A stretch of 64,000 bases of DNA from Virgibacillus phasianinus (GTDB taxonomy: Bacteria; Bacillota; Bacilli; Bacillales; Amphibacillaceae). Both the position numbers and the translations under genes were made by a program. The stretch covers positions 2,914,001 through 2,978,000 of the forward strand of contig NZ_CP022315.1 of NCBI RefSeq assembly GCF_002216775.1, in the 5' to 3' direction. The notes beneath the pieces were generated by a model, which worked only from the letters and a program-made list of their open reading frames with translations, ran no database searches and had not been told where the DNA came from. Position 1 is the first letter of the stretch. Every line of letters begins with the position of its first letter. Positions 53,311 to 62,752 of the stretch are shown in pieces.

Positions 53311-53993
53311 GGGCACGGCTTCAGTTTCCTCGAGAAACTTAACGAAGCCACTGAAAAAGATAAATATGGTACAAATATGTGGATCAATCATCGCATCTTG
53401 AATATACTGCGCGCACCTTAGGGCGAGTGACGAGCCTCCTTGCCCCGGCAAGGGGTAGCCGACGTTGCCCGCAAAGGGCGGTTTTAGTAGGGCCTCCTTA
53501 AATGCCGTCCTCCGGTGTCTCGCCGATCTCTCACTTCCCACAGGACAAGGAAAGCTTTCCTGAATAGGCATCGCACGAAGAAAAAGTGCATTTCTTTTTC
53601 GAGGAGTCTTTGTATATTCAAGAATCTAAGTTAAGGTGAAAAATGAAATTTTTAAAATCCACCACTTTTTCAGTGGCCTCATGATAGGTATAGGTGAGAC
53701 CCCGCAGGGGGAAAGCTTTTTTAATGATATTATAAATGCTTTTGTATTGGGATTCGCTGGAAATACACTTACTCTTAGGTGAAACTATTCGCCAACAGGA
53801 ATTATCATTGCTATAATAGAACTTGAAAACGGTTTTATTGCAGTATGGCGGGCAGTAATTACCTAGCTGAATGAAATTTCACTTTATGTATTTTTCCACG
53901 ATGGGTTGAAGTTTTTATATGATTTAGCGTAAAATATTTACGGGAGTTATTTCTATTTGTTCGCATTTTTAAATAAAAGAAGGAGTGCCAAGC
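53311..53993. repeat. Repeat-rich gene-free region upstream of accB
   Basis: Contains GGCTTC/GAAGCC with an inner GTTTC/GAAAC hairpin (53317-53349), and a perfect 13-bp inverted repeat GCCACTGAAAAAG (53347-53359) opposite CTTTTTCAGTGGC (53665-53677). GCACCTTAGGGC occurs twice (near 53303 and 53404). The part 53390-53560 is more GC-rich than its surroundings. It looks like fused remnants of non-autonomous elements. From 53700 on it becomes ordinary AT-rich upstream DNA of accB. Confidence 0.45.
53789..53817 (+). promoter_or_regulatory. Candidate promoter of accB-accC-asp23
   Basis: TCGCCA (53789-53794), 17-nt spacer, and extended -10 TGCTATAAT ending at 53817. This would give a leader of about 170 nt. 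A second weaker candidate is TTGAAG-N18-TAAAAT ending at 53935. Confidence 0.45.
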
Positions 53994-54503
53994 ATGTTAA
54001 AAGTTCAAGAGATTCGCGAAATAATTAAACTAATTGATCAGTCAACCATCAACGAATTCACGTATGAATTAGATGGTGCTAAAGTATCTATGAAGAAAAC
54101 TAGTGATGGTGAAGTTATTCAAATACCACAGCAAACTGTGAATAAAACCGAACAGCCAAAACAAGTACAGGAAGTAGAACAAACTGCTCCAAAAGAAGAA
54201 AAAGTGGAAAGCTCAGCTCCTGCTGTGGAAAACCCGGCTAATCAGGAGGCAAAAAAAGATTACGACTATGAAATTGTATCACCAATGGTAGGAACCCTAT
54301 ATAGTGCAGAGTCTCCGGAAAAAGATCCATATGTACAAACCGGAAGCAAGGTTGCAAATGATACGGTAGTCTGTATTGTGGAGGCAATGAAATTATTTAA
54401 TGAAATCGAAGCCGAAGTAAGTGGAGAAATCGTTGAGATTTTAGTGGAAGATGGAGAGCTAGTTGAATATGGTCAACCACTATTTAGAGTAAAGGCTAAA
54501 TAA
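53994..54503 (+). CDS. accB: Biotin carboxyl carrier protein of acetyl-CoA carboxylase
   Basis: Carries biotin in the first step of fatty acid synthesis. 169 residues from ATG 53994, eight bases after GGAG; an upstream GTG overlaps that site. N-terminal domain, Gln/Glu/Pro-rich linker (~45-88) and C-terminal biotinyl domain with K133 in VEAMKLF. accC follows 13 nt later. Confidence 0.95.
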   Translation: MLKVQEIREIIKLIDQSTINEFTYELDGAKVSMKKTSDGEVIQIPQQTVNKTEQPKQVQEVEQTAPKEEKVESSAPAVENPANQEAKKDYDYEIVSPMVGTLYSAESPEKDPYVQTGSKVANDTVVCIVEAMKLFNEIEAEVSGEIVEILVEDGELVEYGQPLFRVKAK

Positions 54504-54516
54504 GGGGATGGAACAA

Positions 54517-55872
54517 GTGATTAAAAAACTGTTAATTGCTAACAGAGGAGAAATAGCCGTACGAATTATCCGTGCGTGCAAGGAAATGGACATTGAAACT
54601 GTGGCTGTTTATTCTGAGGCTGATAAAGAGTCATTACATGTCCAATTAGCCGATGAAGCCTATTGTATAGGGCCGACCGCCAGTAAAGACAGTTACTTGA
54701 ATTTTACAAATATCATGAGTGTTGCAACATTAACAAAGGTGGATGCGATCCATCCAGGTTATGGCTTTCTTGCAGAAAATGCCGATTTTGCAGAAATTTG
54801 CGATGCCTGCAATATTATCTTTGTCGGTCCGTCCGCTCAATCTATCCAAAAGATGGGAATAAAAGATGTTGCGCGGGAAACGATGAAGGCGGCTGATGTT
54901 CCAATTGTACCTGGTTCAGAAGGCATTATTGCAAATGAAGAAGAGGCGAAAAAGGTTGCCGATGAAATAGGCTATCCTGTAATAATTAAGGCGACTGCCG
55001 GTGGTGGCGGAAAAGGTATCCGGGTCGCACAAAATCAGGAAGAATTAATAAAAGGGATTCGTGTAACTCAAAAAGAAGCAGAGACTGCTTTTGGTAACCC
55101 CGGCGTTTACTTAGAAAAATTTATTGAGGATTTCCGTCACGTTGAAATTCAGATTCTTGCCGACAAACACGGTAATGTTGTTTATTTAGGTGAACGTGAT
55201 TGTACAATTCAGCGCCGATTACAAAAATTGATTGAAGAATCACCTTCTCCTGCAATTACAGAGGACATACGAAAAAAAATGGGAGAAGCCTCTGTGAAGG
55301 CAGCTAAAGCCGTTAATTATGTTGGTGCTGGAACAATTGAATATATTTTTGACCGTAAAAGCAAATCATTTTATTTTATGGAAATGAATACCCGTATCCA
55401 AGTGGAACATCCGGTTACAGAAATGGTGACAGGAATTGATTTAATTAAAGAACAAATTAAAGTAGCAAACAACGAGAAATTGTCGTTCGGTCAAAAGGAT
55501 ATTACGTATGATGGTTGGGCAATTGAATGTCGGATTAATGCAGAAAATCCATTTAAGAATTTCATGCCATCACCAGGGAAAATTGAAATGTACCTACCAC
55601 CTGGTGGATTTGGAGTAAGAATTGATTCGGCTGCATATCCCGGATATTCCATTCCGCCATATTACGATTCGATGATTGCAAAATTAATCGCCTATGGTTC
55701 GACAAGGGAAGATGCATTAAATCGTATGAAGCGGGCACTTGACGAATTTGTCGTAGATGGAATTCATACGACAATTCCTTTCCAGCGTTTAATCATGGAA
55801 CATGAAGTGTTTGAAAACGGAGACTTTAATACGAAGTTTTTAGAAGAACACCCTATTTTGGAAAAAAAGTAA
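54517..55872 (+). CDS. accC: Biotin carboxylase of acetyl-CoA carboxylase
   Basis: Carboxylates AccB-biotin using ATP and bicarbonate. 451 residues from GTG 54517, giving the canonical [19 protein letters not shown] 54508 overlaps the AAGGGG ribosome site. ATP-grasp glycine loop [11 protein letters not shown], catalytic [16 protein letters not shown]. Same operon as accB and asp23. Confidence 0.96.
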   Translation: MIKKLLIANRGEIAVRIIRACKEMDIETVAVYSEADKESLHVQLADEAYCIGPTASKDSYLNFTNIMSVATLTKVDAIHPGYGFLAENADFAEICDACNIIFVGPSAQSIQKMGIKDVARETMKAADVPIVPGSEGIIANEEEAKKVADEIGYPVIIKATAGGGGKGIRVAQNQEELIKGIRVTQKEAETAFGNPGVYLEKFIEDFRHVEIQILADKHGNVVYLGERDCTIQRRLQKLIEESPSPAITEDIRKKMGEASVKAAKAVNYVGAGTIEYIFDRKSKSFYFMEMNTRIQVEHPVTEMVTGIDLIKEQIKVANNEKLSFGQKDITYDGWAIECRINAENPFKNFMPSPGKIEMYLPPGGFGVRIDSAAYPGYSIPPYYDSMIAKLIAYGSTREDALNRMKRALDEFVVDGIHTTIPFQRLIMEHEVFENGDFNTKFLEEHPILEKK

Positions 55873-55919
55873 CTGCCTGATTAAATAATTCGTTAAGGTG
55901 AAAATAAGGGAGTGTTACG

Positions 55920-56312
55920 ATGAGTGAACAGCCTTTGTTAAATGTAAGTGAGGATAGTAGTTTGGGTACCGTTGAAATTGCTCCGGAAGTAATTGAAATT
56001 ATTACCGGGATTGCATCATCAGAAGTGGAAGGCATTTCTTCTATGCGCGGAAACTTTGCTTCTGGAGTTGTCGAACGTTTTGGTAAAAAATCACTTAGTA
56101 AAGGTGTTAAGGTTGAGCTTACTGAAGCGGGGATTACAATTGATTTATACGTGGTATTGGATTTCGGTGTGACAATACCGAAAGTAGCGCAGGAGCTTCA
56201 AACGAATATTAGGCAGACATTAAAGAGTATGACAGCACTGGAAATTTCCGAAGTTAACGTTCATGTCGTCGGAATTCAGATGGAAATGAAAGAAAATACA
56301 GAAAATGAATAA
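55920..56312 (+). CDS. yqhY: Asp23/Gls24 family protein (YqhY)
   Basis: 130 residues of the Asp23 family (APEVIEIITGIASSEVEGISSM). Conserved neighbour of accBC; in Bacillus subtilis YqhY influences acetyl-CoA carboxylase activity. Cytoplasmic. AAGGGAG ribosome site. Confidence 0.9.
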   Translation: MSEQPLLNVSEDSSLGTVEIAPEVIEIITGIASSEVEGISSMRGNFASGVVERFGKKSLSKGVKVELTEAGITIDLYVVLDFGVTIPKVAQELQTNIRQTLKSMTALEISEVNVHVVGIQMEMKENTENE

Positions 56313-56316
56313 AGTG

Positions 56317-56356
56317 AAACGGCTAAAGGGAAACAATCCTTTTGGCCGTTTTTTCT
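56317..56356 (+). terminator. Terminator after yqhY
   Basis: AAACGGCTAAAGG pairs with CCTTTTGGCCGTTT (56318-56330/56339-56352), followed by T run. Confidence 0.85.
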
Positions 56357-56420
56357 GTCTAGCATTGGTTTAATGTTCATGTTATTATTTGTAGAGATAT
56401 GTTTAAAGGAGTAATGAATG

Positions 56421-56801
56421 ATGAAACGGCACACAGCAAGAGAAAAGGCATTCCAGCTACTATTTCAAATGGATTTAAATGAATTTGATCCAAATGAAGA
56501 GTTACACGAACATCACGGCGAAGAGGAAATTGATTCCTTTTTGGAGACACTGGTTCAAGGAGTGGTTCAACAACAGACAACCATTGACGAGAACATTTCG
56601 TATCATTTGGAGAATTGGTCAATCAGGCGAATTGCTTCGGTTGAGAAAACAATCTTGCGTATAGCGACATATGAAATCTTGTATATGGAGGATATACCAA
56701 CGAATGTATCTATTAACGAAGCAGTTGAATTGGCAAGTAAATACGGAGATGAAAAGTCCGGAAAATTTGTTAATGGTGTATTATCAAAAATAATCGCATA
56801 A
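56421..56801 (+). CDS. nusB: Transcription antitermination factor NusB
   Basis: Binds boxA RNA with NusE during rRNA antitermination. 126 residues from ATG 56421 (MKRHTAREKAFQLLFQ); the ATG directly before it at 56418 is also possible, both behind AAAGGAG. All-helical NusB fold with RIASVEKTILRIATYE and VSINEAVELASKYGDEKSGKFVNGVL. First of nusB-folD-xseA-xseB-ispA. Confidence 0.95.
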   Translation: MKRHTAREKAFQLLFQMDLNEFDPNEELHEHHGEEEIDSFLETLVQGVVQQQTTIDENISYHLENWSIRRIASVEKTILRIATYEILYMEDIPTNVSINEAVELASKYGDEKSGKFVNGVLSKIIA

Positions 56802-56816
56802 AAGGGGAATGCAGTT

Positions 56817-57668
56817 ATGTCAGCTGAGATAATTAATGGAAAAGAATTAGCACAGCAATTAAAAGATAACATGAAGAATGAAGTAACTGAATTACGGGAC
56901 AAGGGGATTACCCCACACTTAACCGTAGTATTAATTGGAGATAATCCCGCATCTAAGTCCTATGTAAAAGGAAAAAAGAAAGCAAGCGCTGAAACTGGTA
57001 TTTCATCAGATATAATTGAATTACCTGATTCAACTAGTGAGGAAAAATTGTTACAGCTTATTTCAGAATTAAATAATGATCCAGAAGTTGATGGGATATT
57101 GGTCCAATTACCATTGCCAGAACATATTGCAGAACAGAAAGTTATTGAATATATTGATCCGGGCAAAGATGTAGATGGATTTCATCCAGTAAATATTGGG
57201 AGGATGATGACAGGAAAGGATACGTTTCTTCCTTGTACCCCGTTTGGCATTGTTACCATGCTTAAATCAAAGAATATTGCTATTTCAGGACAGCATGTTG
57301 TTGTGATAGGAAGAAGTAATATAGTTGGCAAACCTGTTGGACAACTTTTATTAAATGAAAATGCAACTGTTACATATTGTCATTCCAAGACAAAGGGTTT
57401 AAAACAATTTACCAAAATGGCAGACATTTTAATTGTTGCTGTTGGCATCCCGGGCGCAATTGGCGCTGATCACATAAAACCAGGTGCAGCCATTATTGAT
57501 GTTGGCATAAACCGTCTTGCGGATGGATCATTAACAGGCGATGTAGATTTTGAGGAAGCAAAAGAAGTTGCCTCTTATATAACACCGGTTCCTAAGGGTG
57601 TTGGGCCCATGACTATTACTATGCTGCTGCAAAACACGATCAAGGCCGCAAAAGGACGGAAAGCATAG
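56817..57668 (+). CDS. folD: Methylenetetrahydrofolate dehydrogenase/cyclohydrolase
   Basis: Bifunctional folate enzyme of 283 residues. Catalytic KSYVKGKKKA (Tyr/Lys), QLPLP loop, DVDGFHP and the NADP-binding VVIGRSNIVGKPVGQLL. The stop codon overlaps the xseA start by one base. Confidence 0.96.
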   Translation: MSAEIINGKELAQQLKDNMKNEVTELRDKGITPHLTVVLIGDNPASKSYVKGKKKASAETGISSDIIELPDSTSEEKLLQLISELNNDPEVDGILVQLPLPEHIAEQKVIEYIDPGKDVDGFHPVNIGRMMTGKDTFLPCTPFGIVTMLKSKNIAISGQHVVVIGRSNIVGKPVGQLLLNENATVTYCHSKTKGLKQFTKMADILIVAVGIPGAIGADHIKPGAAIIDVGINRLADGSLTGDVDFEEAKEVASYITPVPKGVGPMTITMLLQNTIKAAKGRKA

Positions 57669-59020
57669 TGACTGTACAATATCTTACTGTAACAGCACTT
57701 ACGAAGTATATTAAACGAAAGTTTGATACCGACCCGCATTTACATCAAGTGTTTGTTAGAGGGGAAATTTCTAATTTTAAACTCCATAGCAGGGGACATA
57801 TGTACCTGACAATAAAGGATAATCAAACGAGAATACAAGCAGTAATGTTTGCAGGTAATAATCGATCATTAAAGTTTACCCCGGAAAATGGCATGAAGGT
57901 TTTAATTACTGGTGATATTGGAGTATTTGAACCTTATGGACAGTACCAACTATACATACAACATATGGAACCTGATGGCATTGGGGCGCTTTATCTTGCC
58001 TTTGAGCAATTAAAAGATAAATTGTTAAAGCAAGGTTATTTTGAACAGGACCACAAAAAAGAGATACCTCCCTATCCTGAACATATCGGAATTGTCACGT
58101 CGCCGACTGGTGCAGCAATCAGAGATATAATTACGACCATTAAACGCAGATATCCAACTGTTGGTCTAACAGTAATCCCCGCTCTTGTGCAGGGAGTAAA
58201 TGCTGCTGGTTCAATCGTAAGGGGTATTGAATTAGCAAACAGCCTTCCAGATCTCGATCTGTTAATTGTCGGTAGAGGCGGGGGATCTATAGAGGAATTG
58301 TGGGGTTTTAATGAAGAGATAGTGGCACAGGCAATATATGATTCAAGAATACCTATTATTTCCGCAGTTGGCCATGAAACTGATACAACAATCAGTGACT
58401 ATGTTTCTGATTTACGAGCCCCCACCCCTACAGGTGCTGCTGAATTAGCAGTGCCCTCGCAGATAGAGTTAAAGGATAAATTGCTCCAAATCAAACGTTC
58501 TTTAACAACATTCATGAACAATCAGCTCTATTCGTCATCAAAACAACTTGGACATTTGAATCAGTCCTATGCATTTCGTTATCCTAAACAACTAGTCATT
58601 CAAAAGGAACAGGAACTGGACAAGTTGGTAGAGCGATTAAACAAAGCGGTGCAATTTACTGTTAAGAAGAAAGATGATGAATTAAGTAGCAACAAGAAAC
58701 GATTATTAAGCAATCATCCAGAGCAGCAAATCCAAACAATGAGTAAACAAATATACCAGTTGCAAAAAGAGCTGCAAAACCGGATGTCGCTCATATGTGA
58801 TCAAAAGGCAACTCAGATCGGTTCCATAATTGATAAACTTTCGCTATTAAATCCATTGGAAATCATGAAACGTGGATACGCAATACCTTATGACCAAAAT
58901 GGGAATATCATTAAGTCTGGAGAACAGGCGAGTAAAAATGAACTCATACAGGTAAAGTTACTTAACGAAATATTGGCATGTCGAATAGAAGAAATACGGA
59001 AGGATGAGGCAGATGAGTGA
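57668..59020 (+). CDS. xseA: Exodeoxyribonuclease VII large subunit
   Basis: 450 residues: N-terminal OB fold (~1-105), catalytic domain ([51 protein letters not shown]) and a long coiled-coil C-terminus. Starts at GTG 57668, overlapping the folD stop. Degrades single-stranded DNA together with XseB. Confidence 0.96.
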   Translation: MTVQYLTVTALTKYIKRKFDTDPHLHQVFVRGEISNFKLHSRGHMYLTIKDNQTRIQAVMFAGNNRSLKFTPENGMKVLITGDIGVFEPYGQYQLYIQHMEPDGIGALYLAFEQLKDKLLKQGYFEQDHKKEIPPYPEHIGIVTSPTGAAIRDIITTIKRRYPTVGLTVIPALVQGVNAAGSIVRGIELANSLPDLDLLIVGRGGGSIEELWGFNEEIVAQAIYDSRIPIISAVGHETDTTISDYVSDLRAPTPTGAAELAVPSQIELKDKLLQIKRSLTTFMNNQLYSSSKQLGHLNQSYAFRYPKQLVIQKEQELDKLVERLNKAVQFTVKKKDDELSSNKKRLLSNHPEQQIQTMSKQIYQLQKELQNRMSLICDQKATQIGSIIDKLSLLNPLEIMKRGYAIPYDQNGNIIKSGEQASKNELIQVKLLNEILACRIEEIRKDEADE

Positions 59021-59243
59021 GAATGAACTTTCCTTTGAAGAAGCTATGATACAATTAGAAAAGATTGTTGAACAGCTGGAAGAAGGGGATGTCCCATTGG
59101 AGAAGGCAATAAACTATTATCAAGAAGGCATGAAGCTATCAAAAGTTTGCAATGATAAATTAATTAATGTACAGGAAAAAATGACCAGAATTATGAATGA
59201 ACAGGGAGAGTTAAAACCTTTTGACATACAGGAGGAAAAGTAA
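59013..59243 (+). CDS. xseB: Exodeoxyribonuclease VII small subunit
   Basis: 76 residues from ATG 59013, behind GGAAGGATGAGG; it overlaps the end of xseA by 8 nt. Helical hairpin [25 protein letters not shown] typical of XseB. ispA follows after 2 nt. Confidence 0.95.
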   Translation: MSENELSFEEAMIQLEKIVEQLEEGDVPLEKAINYYQEGMKLSKVCNDKLINVQEKMTRIMNEQGELKPFDIQEEK

Positions 59244-59245
59244 TC

Positions 59246-60130
59246 GTGCAATCATCATTAACTTCTTTCATAGAAGATAACAAACAATTTATTCAACAAG
59301 AACTTCACAGTGCCTTGTACCAATTGGATATACCAGCAACCCTAAAAGAATCAATGATTTATTCAATTGAAGTTGGAGGGAAGAAGCTTAGACCAATTCT
59401 TTTGATAGCAAGTTATGGCGCATATGGTGATGATAAATCAAGCGTTATTGCTCCAGCAATTGCACTTGAAATGATTCACACATACTCACTTATACACGAC
59501 GACCTGCCAGCGATGGATGACGACAGTATTAGAAGAGGAAAGCCAACGAATCATATTGCTTTTGATGAAGCAACAGCAATTTTGGCTGGTGATGCCCTTC
59601 TAACGTTTAGTTTTGAAGTATTAGCTTGTGATCGTCATTTAACAGATAACCAAAAAGTGTTTCTTATTAACGAATTATCTAAAGCAAGTGGCCCAAAAGG
59701 AATGGTTGCTGGTCAATTACTGGATATTGAAGCAGAAAATAAGGAATTAACATTGGAGCAATTGGAAAGAGTCCATGCATTGAAAACAGGCGAATTAATA
59801 AAGTTTGCAATTAAAGCAGGAGCCTATGTTGGTAATGCATCAACAGAGCAATTAGATCATTTGGACGAGTTTGCTTATTATTTGGGTCTGATTTTCCAAG
59901 TTCAAGACGATATCTTGGACGTAATGGGAGACGAAGAAAAGATCGGTAAACCGGTTGGCAGTGATGAGGGAAATAATAAAAGCACCTATCCGAAATTACT
60001 TGGCAATAAAGGCGCAATCAAGCAAAAAGAAAAATATGTTAAACTCGCCAAAGATGCGTTATTCCAAGCCGGTGCGGATCAATCATTTTTAATGAGTTTA
60101 ACCGATTATTTCAGTACTCGTGATCATTAA
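59246..60130 (+). CDS. ispA: Farnesyl diphosphate synthase
   Basis: Makes farnesyl diphosphate from IPP and DMAPP for quinone, undecaprenyl and other isoprenoids. 294 residues from GTG 59246, nine bases after AGGAGG. First Asp-rich motif DDLPAMDDD (D85-D93), second in QVQDDILDVMGD, and GGKKLRP for substrate phosphate. Its stop lies 46 nt before the large structured RNA. Confidence 0.96.
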   Translation: MQSSLTSFIEDNKQFIQQELHSALYQLDIPATLKESMIYSIEVGGKKLRPILLIASYGAYGDDKSSVIAPAIALEMIHTYSLIHDDLPAMDDDSIRRGKPTNHIAFDEATAILAGDALLTFSFEVLACDRHLTDNQKVFLINELSKASGPKGMVAGQLLDIEAENKELTLEQLERVHALKTGELIKFAIKAGAYVGNASTEQLDHLDEFAYYLGLIFQVQDDILDVMGDEEKIGKPVGSDEGNNKSTYPKLLGNKGAIKQKEKYVKLAKDALFQAGADQSFLMSLTDYFSTRDH

Positions 60131-60156
60131 ACATATTAGATAAAAAAAGCAATTTA

Positions 60157-60165
60157 TGATATAAT
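60157..60165 (+). promoter_or_regulatory. Extended -10 promoter upstream of the OLE RNA
   Basis: TGATATAAT at 60157-60165 is an extended -10 with perfect TATAAT in the short gap after ispA; no good -35 (TTAGAT 60136-60141 is poor). Predicted start about 60172, matching the 5' end of the RNA structure. Confidence 0.55.
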
Positions 60166-60176
60166 ATAACTATAAA

Positions 60177-60776
60177 TGGAATGGTGCAGTATTCTAGTCA
60201 GTCTTCCGTTCCTGAAGGCGGGCCTAAAAATCCGCCAAAGGGCACATCGATGAAGTTCCTTGTGTTGGCTTGAGGCGCCCAGCCTTGGGTCAGTGCTGGG
60301 AGTTAAGGTTTTAGGGCGATCCACAAAGGCATGTGGGCGTTGACCCTATTACCGCGGAGGCCCATCTCTGTCGTGGTAACTAAGCCTAGGGACCATTATG
60401 GAATGGGGTATGAACCTGCATAGTAGGAATGGGAAAACCTACTTGTAGCGTAGCCTGCCTTGAGTGGTGTTCGAGGGGATTGGAGTTACAGATTTCAGAC
60501 TAGCGGCCACTAGTTTGTTATTTCTCTTCTTCATGAAATCGACACTGCAAAAGAGGCTAGGGAACGCCAAAAAGACTGCTGAGGAAATCTCCTAGACTGT
60601 TCTGTTGACGTTTAAAAGGGATTATAGTGTGGACTAAGTGGTAATCCAGTCTAGTTTTTGGTGACAAAGCTAAGATAAGTTTAAAGGGGAACCGCCTCTA
60701 TGGCAACATGGGGTACTTATTTGGGAAAACCTACTGGACCTAAGCCGCAGTTTTTACCTTTTAAATGACCATTCCA
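60177..60776 (+). ncRNA. ole: OLE RNA (ornate, large, extremophilic RNA)
   Basis: About 600 nt with no reading frame, between ispA and a small membrane-protein gene, the known location of OLE RNA. The ends pair: TGGAATGGT (60177-60185) with ACCATTCCA (60768-60776). Internal helices are visible: GGCGG/CCGCC (60217-60221/60232-60236), CCCAGC/GCTGGG (60278/60295), CCACA/TGTGG (60321/60332) and a possible longer pairing GGGTCA/TGACCC (60287/60341). GC content is higher than in its neighbours. OLE RNA works at the membrane as a ribonucleoprotein with OapA and is tied to tolerance of cold, alcohols and Mg stress in Bacillus halodurans. Identification rests on context, size and structure; no covariance search was run. 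Confidence 0.87.
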
Positions 60777-60805
60777 TACTTACATAAAAAAGTTTGAGGT
60801 ATATA

Positions 60806-61405
60806 ATGAAATCACAAATAAAACGATCCATGAAATTTAGTTTAACCATTGCCGTTATCACTTTTGTGTTAGCGGCTATTTTTTCAATTATTTCTTCCTC
60901 CATATTAAGCGATGTCATTTGGATCATCGGGCTATTAATTGTACTTGTTATCGTCTTAATTGGTGTTGTATTTGACATGCTCGGAATAGCTTCCACAGCA
61001 GCAAGCGAACAACCATTTCATGCAATGGCGGCAGAGAAAGTACCTGGTGCAAAAGAAGCGGTTATTATTATTCGTAATGCTGATAAATTCGCCAGCTTTT
61101 GTAATGATGTAATCGGGGACATATCGGGTATTGTCAGTGGAACCGCATCCGCCATTGTCGTCTTACAAATAGCTGAACTATTTGGCCAGGGTGAGGGATC
61201 AACCGGTCAAATTACATTATCAGTTGTTTTGACAAGTGTGGTAGCTGCCATAACGGTGGGAGGGAAAGCATTAGGAAAGTACTTTGCAATTAATGCATCG
61301 ACCAATATTATCTTTTTTGCTGGAAAGACTATTTCGATTATTGAACGCCGCTTAAAGATAAAGGTTCTGCCTAAGAATGAGAAGCAATATAACAAGATCA
61401 AATAA
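60806..61405 (+). CDS. oapA: OLE-associated membrane protein OapA
   Basis: 199 residues with about four transmembrane segments: ~13-33, ~38-60, ~112-128 and ~140-165. Basic termini, and a polar central part (AAEKVPGAKEAVIIIRNADKFASFCND). A GxxxG motif is at G153-K-A-L-G157, and Ala-rich small-residue stretches may pack helices. It follows the OLE RNA directly (30 nt), which is the hallmark arrangement; in Bacillus halodurans this protein binds OLE RNA and brings it to the membrane. ATG 60806 has GAGGT upstream; a TTG at 60794 is less likely. Confidence 0.85.
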   Translation: MKSQIKRSMKFSLTIAVITFVLAAIFSIISSSILSDVIWIIGLLIVLVIVLIGVVFDMLGIASTAASEQPFHAMAAEKVPGAKEAVIIIRNADKFASFCNDVIGDISGIVSGTASAIVVLQIAELFGQGEGSTGQITLSVVLTSVVAAITVGGKALGKYFAINASTNIIFFAGKTISIIERRLKIKVLPKNEKQYNKIK

Positions 61406-61425
61406 GTTGTAAAGGATAATAAATA

Positions 61426-62247
61426 ATGACTAAGAAGCGTTTAGATGTATTATTAGTTGAAAGAGGGTTAGTGGAAACAAGGGAAAGGGCAAAAAGAACT
61501 ATAATGGCGGGACTTGTATTTTCAGAACAAATTCGTTTAGATAAGCCTGGAGTGAAGGTGGATGAGGAAATACCAATTCACGTCAAGGAGAAATTAATCC
61601 CGTATGTTGGCCGGGGCGGACTTAAGCTTGAAAAGGCGATAAAGGAATTTTCTCTTAATATGAATGGAAGAATTATGATGGATGTCGGATCATCAACTGG
61701 CGGATTCACAGACTGCGCACTGCAAAATGGTGCAGAGTTATGTTATGCAATAGATGTTGGGTATAACCAACTGGATTGGAAGTTAAGGAATGATGAACGA
61801 GTAGTTGTTATGGAACGAACCAACTTCCGATATGTAACAAAGGACATGCTTAACAGTGGTTTTCCGGACATCGCCACAATTGACGTTTCCTTTATTTCGC
61901 TGAAGCTAATTTTGCCTGTTTTAAAACAATTACTTACGGAAAACGCTGATGTTATTGCATTAATAAAACCGCAATTCGAGGCTGGCAGGGAACAAGTTGG
62001 AAAGAAGGGAATTGTTCGTGATAAAGTGGTTCACTTCCAAGTGCTTGATACGATCATTCGTTTTGCAAAAAATGAGGGATACCAATTATATTCATTGACC
62101 TTTTCTCCCATTACAGGCGGAGATGGAAACATCGAATTCCTTGCCCATTTTGGTTGGAAAAACAGAGAAGGAATTTCTTTGAATCAAACCGATTTAAAAG
62201 AAGCCGTAGAGCAAGCGCATGCAAACTTTAAAGCAAAAAATGTATAA
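61426..62247 (+). CDS. yqxC: TlyA family rRNA 2'-O-methyltransferase/hemolysin (YqxC)
   Basis: 273 residues: N-terminal S4 RNA-binding domain (~3-62, RLDVLLVERGLVETRERAKR) and an FtsJ/RrmJ-type methyltransferase (MDVGSSTGGFTDCALQNGA as SAM motif). Probably methylates rRNA. It starts 20 nt after oapA; in related OLE loci and in Bacillus subtilis dxs stands before it, but dxs is missing here. Confidence 0.92.
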   Translation: MTKKRLDVLLVERGLVETRERAKRTIMAGLVFSEQIRLDKPGVKVDEEIPIHVKEKLIPYVGRGGLKLEKAIKEFSLNMNGRIMMDVGSSTGGFTDCALQNGAELCYAIDVGYNQLDWKLRNDERVVVMERTNFRYVTKDMLNSGFPDIATIDVSFISLKLILPVLKQLLTENADVIALIKPQFEAGREQVGKKGIVRDKVVHFQVLDTIIRFAKNEGYQLYSLTFSPITGGDGNIEFLAHFGWKNREGISLNQTDLKEAVEQAHANFKAKNV

Positions 62248-62277
62248 GTATAAAGGCTTGGAGGTAGGTCTACGGAC

Positions 62278-62727
62278 ATGAGCAAAACGCAGAGGCAAAT
62301 TAAAATACGGGAAATAATTATGAAACATGATATTGAAACACAGGATGAACTTGTAGATGAACTGCAAAAGTCAGGTTTCCCTATAACACAAAAGACAGTT
62401 TCTCGTGATATAAACGAATTGCATTTAGTCAAGGTACTGACTCCGGGTGGAACCCATAAATACAGCTTGCCTTCTGATCACCGGTTTAATCCTTCTGATA
62501 AATTAAAACGATTAATTCGTGACGCTTTTGTAAAAATAGATCATGCGAGTCACTTTATTGTGTTAAAAACACTTCCCGGTAATGCGCATGCTGTAGGAGT
62601 CTTAATTGATCACTTGGAATGGCAGGAGATAATGGGCACAATCTGTGGTGACGATACATGTATGATTATTTGTAAAAATGAATCGGACTCCGTACAGATT
62701 AAAGAGCGATTCCTTAAAATGTTGTAG
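62278..62727 (+). CDS. argR: Arginine repressor ArgR/AhrC
   Basis: 149 residues: N-terminal winged helix ([18 protein letters not shown]) and C-terminal hexamerisation/arginine domain with [12 protein letters not shown]. Represses arginine synthesis and activates catabolism in Bacillus. Starts behind GGAGGTAGG, 30 nt after yqxC. Confidence 0.95.
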   Translation: MSKTQRQIKIREIIMKHDIETQDELVDELQKSGFPITQKTVSRDINELHLVKVLTPGGTHKYSLPSDHRFNPSDKLKRLIRDAFVKIDHASHFIVLKTLPGNAHAVGVLIDHLEWQEIMGTICGDDTCMIICKNESDSVQIKERFLKML

Positions 62728-62752
62728 TAATTCAAAAGAAGGGACAAATAAT

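Noticed and set aside
53308-53571. Minus-strand frame of 87 codons
   Set aside because: It lies in a repeat-rich region, has no ribosome site and no domain; the opening is a by-product of GC-rich repeat sequence.
60177-60776. Group II intron or broken dxs as explanation
   Set aside because: No reverse transcriptase frame, no domain V-like end, no dxs-like translation in any frame; position and end pairing fit OLE RNA.
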